64,000 nucleotides of DNA from the NCBI GenBank assembly GCA_965203985.1, contig CBDBDS010000003.1, positions 186,001 through 250,000 of the forward strand, given 5' to 3'. Position 1 is the first letter of the stretch, and each line of letters starts with the position of its first letter. Both the position numbers and the translations under genes were made by a program. Positions 1 to 7,735 of this stretch are shown in pieces. Under the pieces are notes generated by a model, which searched no databases, was not told the DNA's origin, and was given only the letters and a program-made list of their open reading frames with translations. The DNA comes from Bin87 sp965203985 (GTDB lineage Bacteria; Chloroflexota; Dehalococcoidia; Lucifugimonadales; UBA3495).

Positions 1-743
1 CGTACCACGTGCAGCTCTTCGTGTTCCTGACCGGCATTGTCCGCGGTGACTTCGGCGACTCCCTCGTGTATAAAAAGCCGGCGGCTGAGCTCTTCTTCGA
101 GCGGCTGCCCAACACCCTGAAGTTGTTGCCGTTGTCCATGTTGATTGCGGTGGGTGTTGCCATACCGCTTGGGGTTATCGCGGCCGTCAAACGCGGGACC
201 TGGATCGACCAGGTGGCCGGCGCCATCGCCGTATTCGGCGTGGCTACGCCGAATTTCTGGATCGCCATCGTCTGCATCTACATATTCAGCGTGTGGCTGG
301 ACATTCTCCCACCCGGGAGAATGGGCGGCCCTTCTCACTACATCCTGCCCGCGTTCACCCTGGGCACCTTCTCCATCGCCGGGATCATGCGGCTGATCCG
401 GTCCAGCATGCTGGAGGTGCTGGACACCGAATACGTCAAGCTTGCCCGGATCAAGGGCGTGCAGGAGTGGAAGGTTTTCTGGAAGCATTGCCTGCGCAAC
501 GCCCTGATTCCAGTGTTGACGCTCTTCGGCGTCTTTGTCGGCGGATTCGTCACCGGAGCTATCGTTACTGAGACCGTGTTTGCCTGGCCGGGCATCGGCC
601 GCCTCACCATTGACGCTGTGGCCCAACGCGACTTCCCCCTGCTGCAGGCAGTGATCCTGTTGGACGCCGTGATCATCCTGGGAGTAAATTTGCTGGTCGA
701 CATTACATACGCTTACGTGAACCCCAGGATCCGGTACGACTAG
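1..743 (+). CDS. ABC transporter permease, DppB/OppB type (5' end cut by window)
   Basis: Inner-membrane permease of a dipeptide/oligopeptide (or nickel/opine-type) ABC importer. The frame is open to the left edge and reads Y-H-V-Q-L-F-V-F upstream of the GTG at 9, so the real start lies outside the window; about 245 C-terminal residues are visible, against about 310-330 usual for the family. Several hydrophobic membrane segments are visible. The cytoplasmic EAA loop, which contacts the ATPase, is present (VKLARIKGVQEWKVFWKHCL, then RNALIPVLT). The C-terminus 'YVNPRIRYD' is typical of DppB proteins. The next gene starts 7 nt after the stop and encodes the partner permease. The substrate cannot be told from the sequence because the binding protein and ATPases are not in the window. 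Confidence 0.93.
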   Translation, partial: YHVQLFVFLTGIVRGDFGDSLVYKKPAAELFFERLPNTLKLLPLSMLIAVGVAIPLGVIAAVKRGTWIDQVAGAIAVFGVATPNFWIAIVCIYIFSVWLDILPPGRMGGPSHYILPAFTLGTFSIAGIMRLIRSSMLEVLDTEYVKLARIKGVQEWKVFWKHCLRNALIPVLTLFGVFVGGFVTGAIVTETVFAWPGIGRLTIDAVAQRDFPLLQAVILLDAVIILGVNLLVDITYAYVNPRIRYD

Positions 744-750
744 GAGCGAC

Positions 751-1653
751 ATGGCCAACGACCGCGCAGATACCAGCGTGCAGATACTGGAGGTATCGGG
801 CGAGCGGCAGGAGCGGCTGCGGTATGAACTCAAGCGGCTGCCTTGGGTACCCGTGGTCATCATCGCACTGATGATATTCGCGGCCATATTCGCACCGCTG
901 ATCGCCCCTCATTCGCCGACCAAGCAGTCCCTGCGCGACAAGCTTCGGCCGCCGGCCTGGCAGGCTGAGGGTACTTCGAAATATCTGTTGGGCACTGACA
1001 TTCTGGGACGGGACATCCTCAGCCGCTTGATCTACGGCGCAAGGGTCAGCCTGATCGTCGCGTTCACGGCCCTATTGGCCGGTGGCGCTATCGGCGGCGT
1101 CCTGGGCCTGCTGTCAGGCTACGCCGGCGGTAAGACGGATACGTTTATCATGAGGGCGGTGGACGCCACCCTTGCCTTCCCGACAATTCTGTTCGCTTTA
1201 TTGTTAGCAGTTACCATGGGGCAAGGACTGCTGACAGTGGTCCTTGCCGTAACCCTGATTCTCTGGGCGAGGTTCGCACGGGTCACGCGAGGCGAGGTGC
1301 TGGGACTCAAAGACAACGACTTTGTCGCGCTGGCTCACGTCCACGGTTGCTCCGGCGCCCGAATCATGTTCGTTCACATAATGCCCAACGTTTTCAATTC
1401 CTTCATGGTCATGTTGACGTTGCACGTCGGCTTGGTCATCCTTACTGAAGCATCGCTCAGCTTCCTCGGCGCCGGCATCCCACCGCCCACGCCTTCCTGG
1501 GGTCAGATGGTCGCTGACGGCCGGGCCAAGGTCGCCACCGCGTGGTGGATATCCATCATCCCCGGCGTCGCGATAACCATGGTGGTGATCGCGTTCAACG
1601 TGTTCGGAGATTGGTTGCGCGATCGCTTGGATCCCAAGCTGCGCCAACTCTAG
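751..1653 (+). CDS. ABC transporter permease, DppC/OppC type
   Basis: Second permease of the same peptide-type ABC importer, 300 residues, normal length for DppC. It has an N-terminal cytoplasmic tail, a first membrane helix near residues 30-50 (VVIIALMIFAAIFAPLIAPH), the periplasmic segment typical of OppC_N ending in 'LLGTDILGRDILSRLIYGAR', and then the BPD_transp_1 domain. The EAA loop is around residues 188-215 (DFVALAHVHGCSGARIMFVH). The ATG at 751 follows a GGAGCG ribosome site. The C-terminal 'DWLRDRLDPKLRQL' is a common family ending. It is co-transcribed with the upstream permease, and a GC-rich hairpin about 60 nt downstream may end the transcript. No ATPase gene follows, so the ATP-binding subunits must be upstream or elsewhere. 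Confidence 0.95.
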   Translation: MANDRADTSVQILEVSGERQERLRYELKRLPWVPVVIIALMIFAAIFAPLIAPHSPTKQSLRDKLRPPAWQAEGTSKYLLGTDILGRDILSRLIYGARVSLIVAFTALLAGGAIGGVLGLLSGYAGGKTDTFIMRAVDATLAFPTILFALLLAVTMGQGLLTVVLAVTLILWARFARVTRGEVLGLKDNDFVALAHVHGCSGARIMFVHIMPNVFNSFMVMLTLHVGLVILTEASLSFLGAGIPPPTPSWGQMVADGRAKVATAWWISIIPGVAITMVVIAFNVFGDWLRDRLDPKLRQL

Positions 1654-1710
1654 GCCGGAGCCGGCCGGATCAAGATGTCGGCAGTGCCCGGGCAATTCGC
1701 GGATTAAATT

Positions 1711-1734
1711 TGGGGCGCTCCAAGCGGGGCGCCC
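1711..1734 (+). terminator. Hairpin after the ABC permease operon
   Basis: GGGGCGC and GCGCCCC form a 7-bp GC stem around a 10-nt loop. There is no proper T-run after it (TATCTCG), so it is a possible but not certain intrinsic terminator. Confidence 0.4.
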
Positions 1735-1813
1735 CTATCTCGTCCACAGCTCCCGAAGTCGCCTATGGGGAGTGATGCAGAGACGCTCCCTGCCCGGATG
1801 CTTTCCGCACTGG

Positions 1814-2119
1814 CTATTTTTGCTGAGTTGCCAGTCTGGTCAGTTTGTCGACTACCAAGCGCGCCAACTCGCGCGACCAGAGCAGCATGGCCGCGCTGCC
1901 GAGGATTATCACCAGCCCGCCGCCCAGCATGAAACCGTTGACGTCGGCGCAGAGACAAGGGGTCCCAACGGCGACCACATAGCCGCCGGCTAGCATCGCT
2001 GCCAACGACGCTGCCCAGAATATCGCGGAGGTCAAGGCGATCCAAACGCCTCTGCCGGTTAGCTGCAATTTGTGCACCCGTTGTGTACGGTTTGCAATCA
2101 CCCGTTCCGTTGACTGCAC
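1814..2119 (-). CDS. Small two-helix membrane protein, unknown function
   Basis: 101 residues with a basic N-terminus (IANRTQRVHKLQL), two clear membrane helices at about residues 26-50 and 62-82, and a basic C-terminal tail (RELARLVVDKLTRLATQQK). A Cys pair (TPCLCAD) lies between the helices. I do not recognise a family. The GTG start at 2119 lies about 10 nt downstream of a GCTAAAATT sequence that looks like a -10 box and has no Shine-Dalgarno, so the transcript may be leaderless. It stands alone between two plus-strand genes. An overlapping longer frame at 1704-2045 on the same strand has no hydrophobic pattern and was not chosen. Confidence 0.55.
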   Translation of the reverse strand: MQSTERVIANRTQRVHKLQLTGRGVWIALTSAIFWAASLAAMLAGGYVVAVGTPCLCADVNGFMLGGGLVIILGSAAMLLWSRELARLVVDKLTRLATQQK

Positions 2120-2357
2120 CGCAATTTTAGCACGGTCGCCTATCTGACCACCGGTTTACATGTTTCGGCGCTCGCCAAACCGACGCGACCCAACGCGTTT
2201 CTGGCAGCCTCCTCGTGAAGCTGCGCCAGTTGCGCCGCCGCCGCCCGCATGCGCGGTGGATGGGTCGCTTGACCGTCCCCAACTCGCGTGATAGCGTGGC
2301 GCTCACGCAATCCGTCGCCGGCCGCCGGTTCGTGGCCGTCAGACCCCGAGTTTACTT

Positions 2358-3989
2358 ATGAGTAGCATCCTTGGTCTGGATCCTCTTCCCGATCGCCATT
2401 CGTGGGAAAAGTCGCTCGGCGAATTCCTTGATATCGTGGTGCGGTCCAACCCGGACAAGATTTTCGTTGAAATCGCGGGGCAGCAGATCACCTATGCCGA
2501 CTTCTATCGTCGCTGCCGCTCCGCGGCCACCATGTTCCGCGACTTGGGCATCGGCCACGGTGATCGCGTTTGTCTGTTCCTTCCGAACGTTCCCGAGGTT
2601 CTGTACACTTGGTTCGGTCTCGCGCTCATCGGCGGCATCGCCGTCACTATCAACACGGCCTACCGGCGCGATGAGATGGCCTTCATCCTGAACAATGCGG
2701 AAGCCTCAGCCCTCGTCGCCCACCAAAGCCTGCTCGATGTAGCAACCCAGGCCGCTGACATCGCTCCTTGCGTCCGCCATCGCCTTTTCGTGGGTGATGC
2801 TGCCGCACCCGCCGGCTGGACGGCTTACTCCGAGCTACTGGGCGCCTCAGCCGAGATCGCCGAGCTTCCGCCCGTCGCTCCCACCGACATCTCGATGCTC
2901 CAGTACACTTCGGGCACTACGGGCAATCCCAAGGGCGTCCAGGTGACCCACCAGATGTACGTGTCCGCCGGTCAGGGTTTCGCCCTCTGGACCCAGGCCA
3001 CCCCCGACGACCGCTTTTTCACCTGCCTGCCCTACTTCCACGCCAACGCCCAGTACTACAGCACCATGGGCACCCTCGCGTCCGGCGCCACCCTGATCGT
3101 GCAGGATCGTTTCAGCGCCTCGCGGTTCTGGGACCAGGTGCGCGAAGCTGACGCCACGGTGGTCAATTTCATCGGCATGATGATGCCGGTCCTGGCCAAG
3201 AACGATCCGCAGCCCGACGACGCCGACAACACCGTTCGCCTCTTCTACGGCTCCCCGGCCTTTTCGCCCGAGTTCCTCTCGGAGTTCGAGCAGCGCTTCG
3301 GCACCGACATCATCGTCGGCTTCGGCATGACCGAAACCTGCTATGGCACCATCGAGGCCATTCGAGGCGAACGCCGCCCTAACTCCTCCGGCCAGCCTCG
3401 CAAGCATCCGGACGCCGCCTTTGAAAACACCGTGCGTATCGTCGATGATGCCGGCGCCCCGGTTCCGAACGGCCAGCCCGGCGAGATCACCATCCAAAAC
3501 CCCGCGACCATGGCCGGCTATTGGCGCAACGACGCTGAGACCGGCGCCTCCTTGCGCGACGGCTGGTTATTCACCGGAGACCTCGGTTGGCTCGACGACG
3601 ACAACTACCTGTACTTCGTCGACCGCAAGAAGGACGTCATCCGTCGCCGTGGCGAGAACATCTCCTCCCAGGAAGTCGAGGACGTAATCAAGAGCCACGA
3701 GCATGTCCTGGACTGCGCCATCATCGCCGTCCCTTCAGAGCTCGGCGAAGACGAGGTCAAGGCCTACATCACGCCGCGGCCCGGCGCGTCGCCCCAACCC
3801 GAAGACGTTATCTACTGGTGCGCCGACCGCTTGGCCTACTTCAAAGTGCCCCGTTACATCGAAATTCGCGATGAACTGCCGCGAACCCCCAGCCTTCGGG
3901 TCCGGAAGGATGTTTTGCGCCAGGAGCGCGAGGACCTCATTTCGGGGTGCTTCGATCGCGAAGCCGCCGGCATCCAAATTCGGCGGTAG
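2358..3989 (+). CDS. AMP-dependent acyl-CoA synthetase/ligase (CaiC-like)
   Basis: ANL-superfamily enzyme that activates a carboxylic acid with ATP to the acyl-adenylate and then to the CoA thioester; 543 residues, normal length. The P-loop-like A3 motif YTSGTTGNPKGV is near residue 183, the A5 region has GFGMTETCYGT near residue 322, and the A7/A8 region reads 'FTGDLGWLDDDNYLYFVDR' followed by KKDVIRRRGENIS, the hinge to the C-terminal domain. The catalytic lysine near the C-terminus is plausibly the K of 'RVRKDVL', though this region is less standard than 'TGKI(L)'. The N-terminal 'NTAYRRDEMAFILNNAEA' resembles crotonobetaine/carnitine-CoA ligases. The true substrate is unknown. The ATG at 2358 has no good ribosome site. 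The gene is monocistronic; no CaiB-type transferase or enoyl-CoA hydratase is next to it. Confidence 0.9.
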   Translation: MSSILGLDPLPDRHSWEKSLGEFLDIVVRSNPDKIFVEIAGQQITYADFYRRCRSAATMFRDLGIGHGDRVCLFLPNVPEVLYTWFGLALIGGIAVTINTAYRRDEMAFILNNAEASALVAHQSLLDVATQAADIAPCVRHRLFVGDAAAPAGWTAYSELLGASAEIAELPPVAPTDISMLQYTSGTTGNPKGVQVTHQMYVSAGQGFALWTQATPDDRFFTCLPYFHANAQYYSTMGTLASGATLIVQDRFSASRFWDQVREADATVVNFIGMMMPVLAKNDPQPDDADNTVRLFYGSPAFSPEFLSEFEQRFGTDIIVGFGMTETCYGTIEAIRGERRPNSSGQPRKHPDAAFENTVRIVDDAGAPVPNGQPGEITIQNPATMAGYWRNDAETGASLRDGWLFTGDLGWLDDDNYLYFVDRKKDVIRRRGENISSQEVEDVIKSHEHVLDCAIIAVPSELGEDEVKAYITPRPGASPQPEDVIYWCADRLAYFKVPRYIEIRDELPRTPSLRVRKDVLRQEREDLISGCFDREAAGIQIRR

Positions 3990-4082
3990 CCAGCGCTCCG
4001 TTGCCACAGCCGGCGGATCAGGCTTGTTGGGTTGCGGCGAAGTGCACTGTTTGGGAGCCCGGGCGCGAACTCGTCAACCACA

Positions 4083-4111
4083 TGCACATAAGGCGACATA
4101 ACGATTACAAT
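4083..4111 (+). promoter_or_regulatory. Probable sigma-70 type promoter of the P-II gene
   Basis: TACAAT at 4106-4111 matches a -10 box. TGCACA at 4083-4088, 17 nt upstream, matches 4 of 6 positions of TTGACA. The start codon at 4136 follows with a GAGG ribosome site. Sequence match only. Confidence 0.4.
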
Positions 4112-4135
4112 TGAGTCCAGCGAGGTGCAAACCCA

Positions 4136-4480
4136 ATGAATAAAATCGAAGCTATTTTCCGACCGGAACGTCTCGACGTCGTCAAGGATGCCCTCAGCGA
4201 AGCCGGCATAGTGGGCCTCACGGCAAGCCAGGTTTCAGGCCGGGGCAACCAGGGCGGTGTTGAAGTGACCGCGGCCCGCGGTCTCGGGACCTACCGCATC
4301 GACATGTTGCCCAAGGTGAAGGTGGAGGTCGTGGTCAACGACGAGGACACCGGCAAAGCGGTGGACGTTATCCGCACCAACGCCATCACCGGCGCCCCTG
4401 GCGACGGCAAGATTTTCATCTATCCCGTCGGCGACGCGATCCGGATCCGCACCGGGGAGCATGGAACGGACGCCGTGTAG
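4136..4480 (+). CDS. P-II family signal-transduction protein (GlnB/GlnK-like) with variant T-loop
   Basis: Trimeric sensor of ATP/ADP and 2-oxoglutarate that controls nitrogen-related targets; 114 residues against 112 for E. coli GlnB. The core is well kept: 'MNKIEAIFRPERLDVVKDAL' at the start, LPKVKVEVVV after the T-loop, the B-loop TGAPGDGKIF and the C-terminal IRIRTGE. The T-loop differs. The segment that aligns with GlnB 34-52 carries GRGNQGGVEVTAARGLGTY, two residues longer, and residues around the GlnB Tyr46-Arg-Gly-Ala-Glu segment are replaced. A tyrosine (Y53) aligns with the uridylylated Tyr51. No amtB, glnA or nitrogenase gene is adjacent, so the partner is unknown. It may regulate a metabolic enzyme rather than AmtB. 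Confidence 0.93.
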   Translation: MNKIEAIFRPERLDVVKDALSEAGIVGLTASQVSGRGNQGGVEVTAARGLGTYRIDMLPKVKVEVVVNDEDTGKAVDVIRTNAITGAPGDGKIFIYPVGDAIRIRTGEHGTDAV

Positions 4481-4526
4481 TCCAAATCCTGAACATCCTG
4501 TCTATCGATGTAAAACGGAGCTCGCA

Positions 4527-5009
<483 letters not shown>

Positions 5010-5041
5010 CACCAGCTACCGCAGCCGCCTGGGAATTTGAA

Positions 5042-5070
5042 GGGCGGGTCCGCGGACCCGCCCTGCTTTT
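5042..5070 (+). terminator. Rho-independent terminator after the EVE gene
   Basis: GGGCGGGTCCG and CGGACCCGCCC make a perfect 11-bp palindromic stem at 5042-5063, followed by TGCTTTT. It lies between convergent genes; the opposite strand has a weaker T-rich tail, so it may serve both. Confidence 0.8.
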
Positions 5071-5094
5071 CTGCCTCTTGCGGTGGAGCGTCGT

Positions 5095-6768
5095 CTACAG
5101 CGCCCCGCTGATCGTAATATCCAGCAACGCCGGCTTCCCGCTCTCGAATGCCCGCTTGATCGCCGGCCCGATTTCCGTCGGATCGTCGACCCGCTCGCCG
5201 TGGACGCCCATCGCCTGCGCCATCATTGCCAGATCCAGCCGGTTCGCGAAGTCCATGCCCACGTAATCGCTGGCCCGGTCCGTGTCGTCCAGCATGTCCC
5301 GCAGGTAGACCTCCATGTTGACCTTGAGGATGCGGTACGCCTGGTTGTTGCAGATGGCGTAGACCACCGGGATGTTGTACCGGCTGGCAGTCCAGAGCGC
5401 TTGCACCGTGTACATCGACGCTCCGTCTCCCACCACCGCCAGCACCGGCCGGTCCGGATGCGCCAGCTTTACCCCCAGCGCCCCTGGCATCGCCCAGCCC
5501 AGCGCTCCTCCCCGGATGCCGTAAATGTCGCCGGGCTTCTCAAAGTCGAAGGCCCGGTTCACCGCCGGCCGCGAGGTCACCGCTTCGTCGGCAATGATGG
5601 TGTTCGGCGGCACCGCGTCCGCCAGTTCGTGCATCATGCGCTCCACCGGCATAGGCGAGTTGTCCCAGGTCGCCGCGATCCGTTCCTTGTATCGCTCCGC
5701 GTCCCGTTCCCGCGCCGCCGCCAGGGTGGCCGCCCGCGTAGCCGCTGCCTCACGCTGCCCGCCGCTCATGTTCGATTCCAGCGATACCTCCAGGTCAGCC
5801 ATGCCCGCTGCCGGGTCGGCCATGATGCCAACCTCGGTTGGGTAGCTCTTTTCGATCTCCCAGTAATTGCTGTCCAGGTGAATCAGCTTGGTATCGGGGT
5901 TCAAAAACGGCACGTCCACGTACAGGAACGACGCGAACACGTCCGTTCCCACCGCCATCACCACGTCGGCGTTCTGGAACTGCCGTGCCGTGGCGGGGCT
6001 GTTCAGATTCAGCATCCCGCCCCACTGCGGGTGCGAGGTAGGGAAGTTCACCTCCGAGTACGACGTGGCGACTACCCGCGCTCCGGTCTGCTCGGCGACC
6101 CGAACCACCTGCTCCACGGCGTTCGACTGCGCCACTCGGTCACCGACGACTATCACCGGGTTTTCCGCTCCGGCCAGCAATTCCGTAGCCCGGTCAACCG
6201 CCGCTGCGTCGGGCCGGATCCGGAAGTATCCTTCCGATGAAGCCACCGGCTCGAAATCGACCTCTTCGTCCAGGGTGTCCCACGGGAAGGACACGAACAC
6301 CGGCCCGGTGGGCGGCGTCTTCGCTTCCTTGAACGCCCGCCGGATCGCCACCGGAATATCCGAGGCGTGTCGGATCTCGACGCTCCACTTGGTGTACTGC
6401 TCTGTCATCTCCACCAGGTCGCCCGACAGCACCGGCTCGCTGATCAGCATTCGTGTGTCCGAGTTCCCCGCCGTCAGCACCAGTGGTGTGCCGCCGCGGA
6501 ACGCGTTGTACAAACCACTGATCCCGTTGGCCAATCCCCCGGCGATGTGGATGTTCGCGAACGCCGGCTTGCCCGTGGCCCGCGCGTAGCCGTCGGCCAT
6601 CCCTACCGCCGTCCCTTCCTGCAATGCCTGGATGTACTGCAGCTGCGGGAAGTCCTGCAGGCCGTCTAGGAACGGCGTCTCGCTGGTGCCCGGGTTCCCG
6701 AATATGTACTCGACCCCCTCCGCCACCAGCATCTGCGCCAAAGCGTGCTTGCCCAACATTCGCGTCAT
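5095..6768 (-). CDS. TPP-dependent 2-oxoacid decarboxylase, benzoylformate-decarboxylase-like
   Basis: 557-residue thiamine-diphosphate enzyme with the usual three domains (Pyr, central, PP). 'YIFGNPGTSETPFLDGL' and 'QALQEGTAVGMADGYARATG' place the catalytic Glu that activates TPP in the N-terminal domain. A His in 'ANIHIAGGLANGISGLYNA' aligns with the active-site His70 of benzoylformate decarboxylase (MdlC), while its Ser26 is Thr here. The cofactor motif GDGASMYTVQALW...ICNN is in the C-terminal domain. The likely chemistry is non-oxidative decarboxylation of an aryl- or branched 2-oxoacid; the substrate is not predictable. It is the last gene of a minus-strand unit with a VOC protein and an alpha/beta hydrolase, which suggests a small degradation pathway. 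Confidence 0.87.
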   Translation of the reverse strand: MTRMLGKHALAQMLVAEGVEYIFGNPGTSETPFLDGLQDFPQLQYIQALQEGTAVGMADGYARATGKPAFANIHIAGGLANGISGLYNAFRGGTPLVLTAGNSDTRMLISEPVLSGDLVEMTEQYTKWSVEIRHASDIPVAIRRAFKEAKTPPTGPVFVSFPWDTLDEEVDFEPVASSEGYFRIRPDAAAVDRATELLAGAENPVIVVGDRVAQSNAVEQVVRVAEQTGARVVATSYSEVNFPTSHPQWGGMLNLNSPATARQFQNADVVMAVGTDVFASFLYVDVPFLNPDTKLIHLDSNYWEIEKSYPTEVGIMADPAAGMADLEVSLESNMSGGQREAAATRAATLAAARERDAERYKERIAATWDNSPMPVERMMHELADAVPPNTIIADEAVTSRPAVNRAFDFEKPGDIYGIRGGALGWAMPGALGVKLAHPDRPVLAVVGDGASMYTVQALWTASRYNIPVVYAICNNQAYRILKVNMEVYLRDMLDDTDRASDYVGMDFANRLDLAMMAQAMGVHGERVDDPTEIGPAIKRAFESGKPALLDITISGAL

Positions 6769-6810
6769 GATCTGCCTCCTGCGCTAGTACCGTCATCCCA
6801 GCGCCGTTAC

Positions 6811-6836
6811 TGTCATTCCGGCGAAAGCCGGAATCC
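6811..6836. repeat. REP-like palindromic repeat (GTCATTCCGGCGAAAGCCGGAATCC type)
   Basis: Short palindrome with the arms ATTCCGGC/GCCGGAAT and loop GAAA, located between the VOC gene and the TPP enzyme gene. A near-identical copy is at 34588-34613. Elements of this type are dispersed in many bacterial genomes. Confidence 0.75.
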
Positions 6837-6846
6837 AGAGTCGCCC

Positions 6847-7485
6847 CTACTGATAGATCATCCACTCCAGCAAGTTGTTGTCCGGGTCTCGCGCGTACAG
6901 GCTCACCGCCGGCAGGGAGCCACGCAGCCGGGCGCCCTTGCGCGGGCCGGGCCCTCGGATTACTTCCACTCCCGCGTCTGCCAGCATCTTCTGGCATTCT
7001 TCCGCCGAGCCGTCCCATACGAAGCAGATGTCGGTGCAGCCGGGTACGGCGGTCGGCCCCCGGTAATCTGCCAGATACCCTTCCGGGTGCACGTTGATCT
7101 TCGAGTCGCCCACCTGGATGGAGAAGATGTTGGCCGTGCCGGCACGCCATTCCTCTTCATCGTTGATGTCGAAGCCCAGCTTCTTGTAGAACGCCATCAG
7201 CCGTTCGGCGTCGGCGGTGGGCATGGCGATATGGTCAATCCCAACGGTGTGCATACCTTTCCCCCTTTTGTATTGTTTGTACTCCCTGGACAGCCGTTCC
7301 CGCCATTCTTTCGGGATGTACGGTGGCTTGTCAATGCCGTCCGGGTAGAGTTCATGGGTCGGCTTGGCTTCAGCCCAGAACTCTTCGTCCAGCTCCGGGT
7401 TATCAGGGTCGGCGGCGATGCCGGCCATAATAGCGGCTTCCTCTTCGGGTGTAGGCCAGATGGTGCCTGGTTTAAGCTTGGGCAT
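6847..7485 (-). CDS. BrnA-like N-terminal segment fused in frame to a VOC (glyoxalase/dioxygenase-fold) domain
   Basis: A continuous 212-codon frame. Residues 1-~50 start with MPKLKPGTIWPTPEEEAAIM and continue IAADPDNPELDEEF, the conserved N-terminus of BrnA antitoxins. The C-terminal ribbon-helix-helix expected in BrnA is missing and is replaced by 'YIPKEWRERLSREYKQYKRG'. From residue 78 a full VOC domain follows: 'HTVGIDHIAMPTADAERLMA', then the C-terminal half ending in 'YARDPDNNLLEWMIY', with the usual metal-site positions (H of DHIAM, E of LLEWM). The ATG at 7254 of the VOC part has its own strong ribosome site, so the VOC protein (135 aa) may be made separately. The frame overlaps brnT by 14 nt. 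The fusion could be a real two-domain protein, or an eroded antitoxin whose stop was lost. Confidence 0.72.
   Translation of the reverse strand: MPKLKPGTIWPTPEEEAAIMAGIAADPDNPELDEEFWAEAKPTHELYPDGIDKPPYIPKEWRERLSREYKQYKRGKGMHTVGIDHIAMPTADAERLMAFYKKLGFDINDEEEWRAGTANIFSIQVGDSKINVHPEGYLADYRGPTAVPGCTDICFVWDGSAEECQKMLADAGVEVIRGPGPRKGARLRGSLPAVSLYARDPDNNLLEWMIYQ
7255..7268 (-). promoter_or_regulatory. Internal ribosome binding site before the VOC start
   Basis: On the minus strand the sequence before the ATG at 7254 reads AAAAGGGGGAAAGGT, an unusually good Shine-Dalgarno with correct spacing. It argues that the VOC domain is translated from its own start inside the longer BrnA-VOC frame. Confidence 0.6.
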
Positions 7486-7735
7486 ATTCTCGCATCTCCC
7501 GGGGGCTGGCTTTGCGCAGACTGATGATGCGCTTTCTGCTGCCACGCCAAGTGTAGACCACAGTATAAAGCCGTACGCCGATGTAACTGGTATCTACCCA
7601 GCGCAGTTCGCCGTGGATAGTATTCGACCGTTGCAGAGCAGTGTCCCATTCAAAGTCGTAAATCGCGGTAAAGTCGACATCGTGCTTCTCCGCGTTCTCC
7701 TGTCGCTTCTGTTCGTCCCACTCGTAATCGCTCAC
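7472..7735 (-). CDS. brnT: BrnT-family ribonuclease toxin
   Basis: 87 residues, typical BrnT length. The family signature is visible along the whole protein: 'YEWDEQKRQENAEKHDVDF' at the N-terminus, a central VVYTWRG strand, and 'RKRIISLRKASPREMREYA' at the C-terminus, which carries the Arg and Glu residues of the RelE-like active surface. BrnT toxins cleave mRNA and are neutralised by the BrnA encoded just downstream, which here is atypical (fused to VOC and without its DNA-binding part). The start overlaps the stop of the upstream hydrolase gene by 4 nt (ATGA-type coupling), so the toxin is embedded in a metabolic operon rather than standing alone. Confidence 0.88.
   Translation of the reverse strand: MSDYEWDEQKRQENAEKHDVDFTAIYDFEWDTALQRSNTIHGELRWVDTSYIGVRLYTVVYTWRGSRKRIISLRKASPREMREYAQA

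Noticed and set aside
1704..2045. 113-codon minus-strand frame next to the small membrane protein
   Set aside because: Arg-rich, no ribosome site, and overlaps the frame with two clear membrane helices.
5083..6240. 385-codon open frame antisense to the TPP enzyme
   Set aside because: Arg/His/Val-rich shadow; TPP motifs on the minus strand are decisive.
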